Assembly: GCA_036375165.1 (NCBI GenBank)
Contig: DASUSI010000102.1
Span: forward strand, 1 to 18,028
DNA length: 18,028 nucleotides
Reading direction: 5' to 3'
Source of the DNA: WHSM01 sp036375165
GTDB taxonomy: Bacteria > Actinomycetota > Actinomycetes > Mycobacteriales > Micromonosporaceae
The translations under genes were made by a program, and so were the position numbers. The number at the start of each line of letters is the position of its first letter. Position 1 is the stretch's first letter. Of the stretch, positions 14,763 through 18,028 are shown piece after piece. The notes below the pieces were generated by a model. The model ran no database searches and was not told where the DNA came from. It saw nothing but the letters and a program-made list of their open reading frames with translations.

Positions 14763-15902
14763 CTACTCCCTGGGGAACCCGCTGGTGGGCTGCCCCTCGA
14801 TCTCGGCCATCAGCAGTCGCAGCGTCAGGGAGCGCCGCTCCGGCGGTAGCCGGTCAAGCGCTGCGCGCGCGTATTCCCGGCCACCCCGGATGTCACCGGA
14901 GCGGACCAGCATCAGACCCCGGTGCATCTCGATGTGCGTGGCGAACCGGGGCAGGGTCACGGGACGGTACCGGTCAGCCCGGTCCTGTTCCCGCATCGCT
15001 CGCGGGTCACCGAGCCGCGACAGCAGCATGGACGTGAAGGTGCGCATCCGCCACTCAGGTACCGCGAAATCGGAGATCTGATCGTCACTCCCGGCGGCAT
15101 CGAACGCCTGTTCAGCCGAGCCCAGGGCTTCCATCGCGCCGGCCCGGTCCCCCCGGATACCGAGCACGTGCGCGCGGGCCATGTGCGCCTGGAGGCTGCC
15201 CAGCGACGGCCGGTCACCTGCCAGTGCGAGCGCCTGATCTGCCATTTCCAGCGCGACCGGGGGAAGTGCACCTTCGTACCCGAGCGCCAAGGCGGTACGT
15301 CCCCGGACCCACACCCGGATGTCGTCACGTCCAGACCGGTCGGCGGCGTCGGCAGCCAGCCGATACCACCGCGTAGCGGTCACCGGATCCCGCTGCGTCT
15401 TCCCGTAGACGGCGAGCAGTCGGGCGGCCACGGCCCACATGTCCGGAGTGGTCAGCCGGTGCTGCAACACGGCCAGGTCCCGGGCAAGCCGGTCCTGGAG
15501 GTCAGCGCCGGGCGTGGTCATGTAGTCCGCACCGAGCCGCTCGGCGCGGCTCTGCCAGTCGTCCGGGTAGCGGTCGTCGGACATCGCGGACTCGATCCCG
15601 GCACGGAGCACCGTTTCCAGAGTGGTCGGTGCGCCTGCCAGCAGCGCCACGATGCCGGCGAGAGCCTCACGTCTACGCACGTCATCTCCCTGCCGCTCCG
15701 ACTCGGCCAGCACCACCAGCAAACCAGCCGTACCAAGTGCAGCGTCGAGTGCTATGGCAGCGTCGCGGGTGGGTGGTCGTCGCCCCGTTTCCAGGTGTCC
15801 AAGGTAGGCGCGGGAAAGGCAGGCCCGGGAGGCCAGAGAGGCGAGGCTCACGGAGCCCCGGAGAGCGCGGACGGCCGCGCCGAACGTCTGTGGGGGACGC
15901 AT
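14763..15902 (-). CDS. XRE-family regulator with helix-turn-helix and TPR-like domain
   Basis: A 379-residue protein. An N-terminal XRE helix-turn-helix spans about residues 7-62 (FGAAVRALR, SLASLASRACLSRAYLGHLETGRRPP). The rest is alpha-helical and alanine-rich with tetratricopeptide-like repeats (ATRWYRLAADAADRSG, ALEMADQALALAGDRPS, GGREYARAALDRLPPERRS). Regulators of this build are numerous in actinomycetes and often act with small neighbouring proteins or respond to peptides; the target here is unknown. The ATG at 15902 has only a weak GGAG site. The gene is divergent from two tiny plus-strand genes, with about 170 nt between them. Confidence 0.85.
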   Translation of the reverse strand: MRPPQTFGAAVRALRGSVSLASLASRACLSRAYLGHLETGRRPPTRDAAIALDAALGTAGLLVVLAESERQGDDVRRREALAGIVALLAGAPTTLETVLRAGIESAMSDDRYPDDWQSRAERLGADYMTTPGADLQDRLARDLAVLQHRLTTPDMWAVAARLLAVYGKTQRDPVTATRWYRLAADAADRSGRDDIRVWVRGRTALALGYEGALPPVALEMADQALALAGDRPSLGSLQAHMARAHVLGIRGDRAGAMEALGSAEQAFDAAGSDDQISDFAVPEWRMRTFTSMLLSRLGDPRAMREQDRADRYRPVTLPRFATHIEMHRGLMLVRSGDIRGGREYARAALDRLPPERRSLTLRLLMAEIEGQPTSGFPRE

Positions 15903-16072
15903 CAGGTCTCCGGAGCTGTAGCAGGTTGTAGACAGTGGAGTGTGGCACCCGGCCGGAAGTAGTCGGAATGCTACCTACCGGCTGGCGCGTACGGCTGCCG
16001 TCCTTCCCCGTAAGGCAAGGCAATGGCCCGTGCGCGCTGGCCTTCCACGTTCCTGCGGACAGACGGGGCGAC

Positions 16073-16189
16073 ATGCGACGGCGACACCGTGCCAAGCCAG
16101 ACGTACCAAGCGCGGCCCCACCGTGGGTGTGGGCGGTGATCGCGGCCGGACTGCTCGCCATCGGTGCCCTGTGGTGGTGGGCGTTGTGA
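16073..16189 (+). CDS. Very small one-span membrane protein
   Basis: A 38-residue open frame: a basic N terminus (MRRRHRAKPDVP) followed by one hydrophobic stretch (WVWAVIAAGLLAIGALWWWAL) to the end. The ATG at 16073 has a weak GGGG site; a longer version could start at 15968 or 15935, but those residues look unlike protein. Support comes from the 4-nt GTGA overlap with the next small gene and the sharp basic-then-hydrophobic pattern. Function unknown. Confidence 0.5.
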   Translation: MRRRHRAKPDVPSAAPPWVWAVIAAGLLAIGALWWWAL

Positions 16190-16398
16190 CCCCGGTGCCG
16201 TGCGTCCACTGCGGCGGACCGGTCGTGAACACCCTGTCCGGGTGGACCCACGTCGACCGGCACGGCAACCTGTCCGGCTGGCTCTGCCCGCTACCGCACA
16301 TGACCCTGGCATCCCCGGCACCCCGCCGGGAACCGACCACTATCCCAGCCACGGCGCGGCACTCCCGACCACCGGCCGTACCGGACGCGCCCTTCTGA
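16186..16398 (+). CDS. Small Cys/His-rich protein, possible zinc-binding
   Basis: A 70-residue protein starting at a GTG that overlaps the previous stop. C6 and C9 (CVHCGG), then W20, H22 and D24, and C34 with H38 (WLCPLPH) could form a zinc knuckle; the second half is proline-rich and probably unstructured. The GGTGGTGGG upstream of the GTG may serve as ribosome site. It is likely co-translated with the membrane peptide. Short Cys/His proteins beside XRE-TPR regulators look like accessory genes; function is unknown. Confidence 0.55.
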   Translation: MTPVPCVHCGGPVVNTLSGWTHVDRHGNLSGWLCPLPHMTLASPAPRREPTTIPATARHSRPPAVPDAPF

Positions 16399-16499
16399 CG
16401 TGCGGTACCAGCGGGGAGGCACGTCCGGACCCGAGGACTGAGCCGAGAGCGCCACCCATAGGCACGTAACACGCTCTGCTTCAAGGCCAAGCCGGTCGG

Positions 16500-16690
16500 C
16501 GCTGAACTACGGCCAAGCAGTGACCACGCCGCATGCACCCTGCGCCACAACCCGGCCTTCGTCCACGCCACGAACGCCGGTGCGCGGTCGCCTTCGACAC
16601 CCCGAACTCAGGTGGCAGATGCCGCCACGCACACCCCGTGCGCAGCACGAACACGATCGCCGCGAACACCCCCGCGCATCGATCATCGCC
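16500..16690 (-). pseudogene. IS5-family transposase remnant, frameshifted
   Basis: On the minus strand, FAAIVFVLRTGCAWRHLPPEFGVSKATAHRR (split here only by position, about 16666-16574) matches the N-terminal region of IS5-group transposases. The continuation, F-VAWTKAGLWRRVHAAW, is in another frame from about 16580 to 16520, so one frameshift separates them. The catalytic DDE part and both ends of the element are missing. Boundaries are approximate. The flanks 16399-16499 and 16691-16731 hold nothing I recognise. Confidence 0.8.
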
Positions 16691-16731
16691 CGCGCCGCCG
16701 CCCTACGCGTTGACCGGGCAGAATTCGCGGG

Positions 16732-17388
16732 GTGATTAGGAGTGTATTTTTCGATGTCGGTGAGACGATCGTTGATGAGTCCAGGGAGTACGGGACTTGG
16801 GCGGACTGGCTGGGGGTGCCACGACACACGTTCTCGACGGTGTTCGGTGCGGTGATCGCTCGGGGGTTGGACTACCGGGAGACATTTCAGGTGTTCCAGC
16901 CGGGGTTTAACTTGGCCGAAGAGCGGGAGCGACGGGCCGCTGCTGGAAAACCAGAGAGTTTCTCAGAAGAGAACCTGTATCTGGATGCCCGGCCGTGTCT
17001 GGCCGCACTCCAGGCGATGGGCCTACAGGTCGGCCTGGCAGGCAACCAGACCGCACGCGCGGAGACCATCCTGCGGGTGTTGGATCTGCCGGTCGATGTT
17101 ATTGGCACCTCGGACGGCTGGGGTGTGGAGAAGCCATCCGTCGAGTTCTTCGACCGGGTCATCACGGAGGCAGGCTGTCCTGCCGAGCACGTGTTGTACG
17201 TCGGGGACCGCTTGGACAACGACATCCGCCCAGCACAGGAAGCCGGGATCGCGACCGCTCTCATACGACGCGGCCCTTGGGGTTACATCCTCGAAGATCC
17301 TGCGGTGCGGGACCGGTGTCTGTTCCAGATCGACTCTCTGGACGAGCTACCTGACCTGGTGCGCAAGCACAACGAGTCGGCCGCCTAG
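16732..17388 (+). CDS. HAD-superfamily hydrolase
   Basis: A 218-residue HAD-like protein. Motif I is FFDVGET with nucleophile D8, but the usual second aspartate is G10. Motif II is LAGNQT near 102-107, motif III lysine is K134 in VEKPS, and motif IV is VGDRLDND with D159 and D164. The DxG form of motif I is common in one branch of family I HAD proteins and makes simple phosphatase activity uncertain. A cap region lies between residues about 15 and 85. The GTG at 16732 is needed to include motif I; the ribosome site is weak. The start of the gene is richer in T-ending codons than its neighbours, and transposase debris lies directly upstream, so it may have lost its original promoter. The stop shares bases with the convergent gene's stop. 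Confidence 0.85.
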   Translation: MIRSVFFDVGETIVDESREYGTWADWLGVPRHTFSTVFGAVIARGLDYRETFQVFQPGFNLAEERERRAAAGKPESFSEENLYLDARPCLAALQAMGLQVGLAGNQTARAETILRVLDLPVDVIGTSDGWGVEKPSVEFFDRVITEAGCPAEHVLYVGDRLDNDIRPAQEAGIATALIRRGPWGYILEDPAVRDRCLFQIDSLDELPDLVRKHNESAA

Positions 17389-17810
17389 CCTACGGGCAAC
17401 GCGGTCCTACTCGCAGCCAGCGCGGAGATTCGTTCGTCGAGCTGTGTCCCGTGCCCGCTGTCACCGAGCACGTGGCGTACCTCCCTGACCCGGTCCAGAC
17501 CGGTGCTGTACCAGTTGGTATGCAGCGTTTCTATCGCCTGGTTGAGATAGTCGGCCGCGCGGTCGCCGTCGGCGCGGTGGGCCGTGGCGAGGTCCGCCAG
17601 CACGACACTGCGCTGCTTGGCCCCAGTTCCGGTCGTGCCGGCCAGGGCCCGGGTCAGGTAATCGGCTGCTTCGGCCTGGTCGCCGGCCGTGAGTGCCGCG
17701 TACCCGGCGAAGGAGTGCAGCCGCCCGGCGTTGTAGAAGTCCAGCCATTCCGGTGAGCTGTGGTCGTCCTCGATCGCGGATGCCGCCAGGTCGATCCGAT
17801 GGCGACTGCT
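17385..17810 (-). pseudogene. Truncated TPR regulator, C-terminal fragment
   Basis: About 140 residues that match the C-terminal part of XRE-TPR regulators: SPEWLDFYNAGRLHSFAGYAAL, AGDQAEAADYLTRAL, AKQRSVVLADLATAHRADGD and GLDRVREVRHVL. The frame stays open to 17960, but the residues before about position 17800 have no family resemblance, and no helix-turn-helix domain is present, so the N-terminal two thirds are missing. Its TAG stop (17387-17385) overlaps the TAG stop of the HAD gene in the tetranucleotide CTAG. It could still be expressed as a short protein. Confidence 0.65.
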
Positions 17811-17949
17811 GCCGCGCCAGCGCCGCACCGGAGCCCCCGAGTCGGCGCGCAACAACCAACACCAGGGCAGCCGCATAACTGGCAACACCTGGGGCGTTAC
17901 GGACGGGTGGTTCACCCCGGTAGACATTTGCACGTACGGCCCACGGGTG

Positions 17950-17982
17950 CAGGGGTACACGCTGCCGCGTACCCCTGGGTAC
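17950..17982. promoter_or_regulatory. Overlapping GGGTAC inverted repeats
   Basis: CAGGGGTAC at 17950-17958 is mirrored perfectly by GTACCCCTG at 17969-17977, and the latter also forms GTACCCCTGGGTAC at 17969-17982. Three GGGTAC half-sites thus lie next to the promoter of the gene that starts at 17998. This looks like a regulator binding region. Confidence 0.5.
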
Positions 17983-17986
17983 TCAC

Positions 17987-17992
17987 TAGGTT
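17987..17992 (+). promoter_or_regulatory. Candidate -10 box for a leaderless transcript
   Basis: TAGGTT ends 5 nt before the ATG at 17998, which would place the transcription start at or very near the start codon. Leaderless mRNAs with this layout are common in actinobacteria. Inference. Confidence 0.4.
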
Positions 17993-17997
17993 GAGGG

Positions 17998-18028
17998 ATG
18001 ACGACCTACGCTGGAACCACCGTCCAGG
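17998..18028 (+). CDS. Start of an unidentified gene at the window edge
   Basis: Only about ten codons are visible (MTTYAGTTVQ). The ATG lies behind a TAGGTT box and the GGGTAC palindromes. There is too little sequence to name a product. Confidence 0.45.
   Translation, partial: MTTYAGTTVQ

Noticed and set aside
15992..16018. Imperfect hairpin TGCC-CCTT/AAGG-GGCA
   Set aside because: Broken stem with mismatched spacing; expected by chance.
15975..16571. 198-codon minus-strand frame across the small genes
   Set aside because: Only its first 15-20 residues match a transposase; the rest is antisense to the two small genes and shows no homology.

Overview
The window is high-GC DNA with GTG and TTG starts, strong AGGAGG-type ribosome sites, TAnnnT-like -10 boxes, XRE-TPR regulators and a PucR regulator. 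This points to a filamentous actinomycete. Micromonosporaceae is my guess from the gene types and is not proven. I see no rRNA, tRNA or CRISPR.

Region 1 (1-9015, minus strand) is one tightly packed purine/ureide catabolic operon, read from right to left: OHCU decarboxylase, 5-hydroxyisourate hydrolase, urate oxidase, xanthine dehydrogenase FAD subunit, xanthine dehydrogenase 2Fe-2S subunit, 8-oxoguanine deaminase, xanthine dehydrogenase molybdenum subunit, a small protein like the C-terminal domain of allophanate hydrolase, allantoinase, and allantoicase (cut by the window edge). Most junctions are 1-10 nt overlaps (ATGA, GTGA, TGATG), so translation is probably coupled. Together the enzymes take xanthine (and 8-oxoguanine) to urate, 5-hydroxyisourate, OHCU, allantoin, allantoate and then ureidoglycolate plus urea.

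Region 2 (9016-10766): a divergent intergenic region with several dyads separates the operon from a PucR-family regulator on the plus strand, the likely controller.

Region 3 (10767-14762) is an accessory block. It holds a PPC-decarboxylase-like flavoprotein, then a class C beta-lactamase-fold serine hydrolase with a C-terminal membrane segment, flanked on both sides by two paralogous small membrane proteins on the opposite strand. The paralogs share about 70% of residues by hand count and also share a leader motif, so this is a duplicated small-protein gene around a hydrolase. It is the least explained part of the window.

Region 4 (14763-18028) is a patchwork: an XRE-TPR regulator; two tiny, translationally coupled plus-strand genes (a one-span membrane peptide and a Cys/His-rich protein); a frameshifted IS5-type transposase remnant; a HAD-like hydrolase; a truncated TPR regulator whose stop codon shares bases with that of the HAD gene; and, at the right edge, the first codons of another gene behind GGGTAC palindromes and a possible leaderless promoter. 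Gene debris here suggests insertion and decay.
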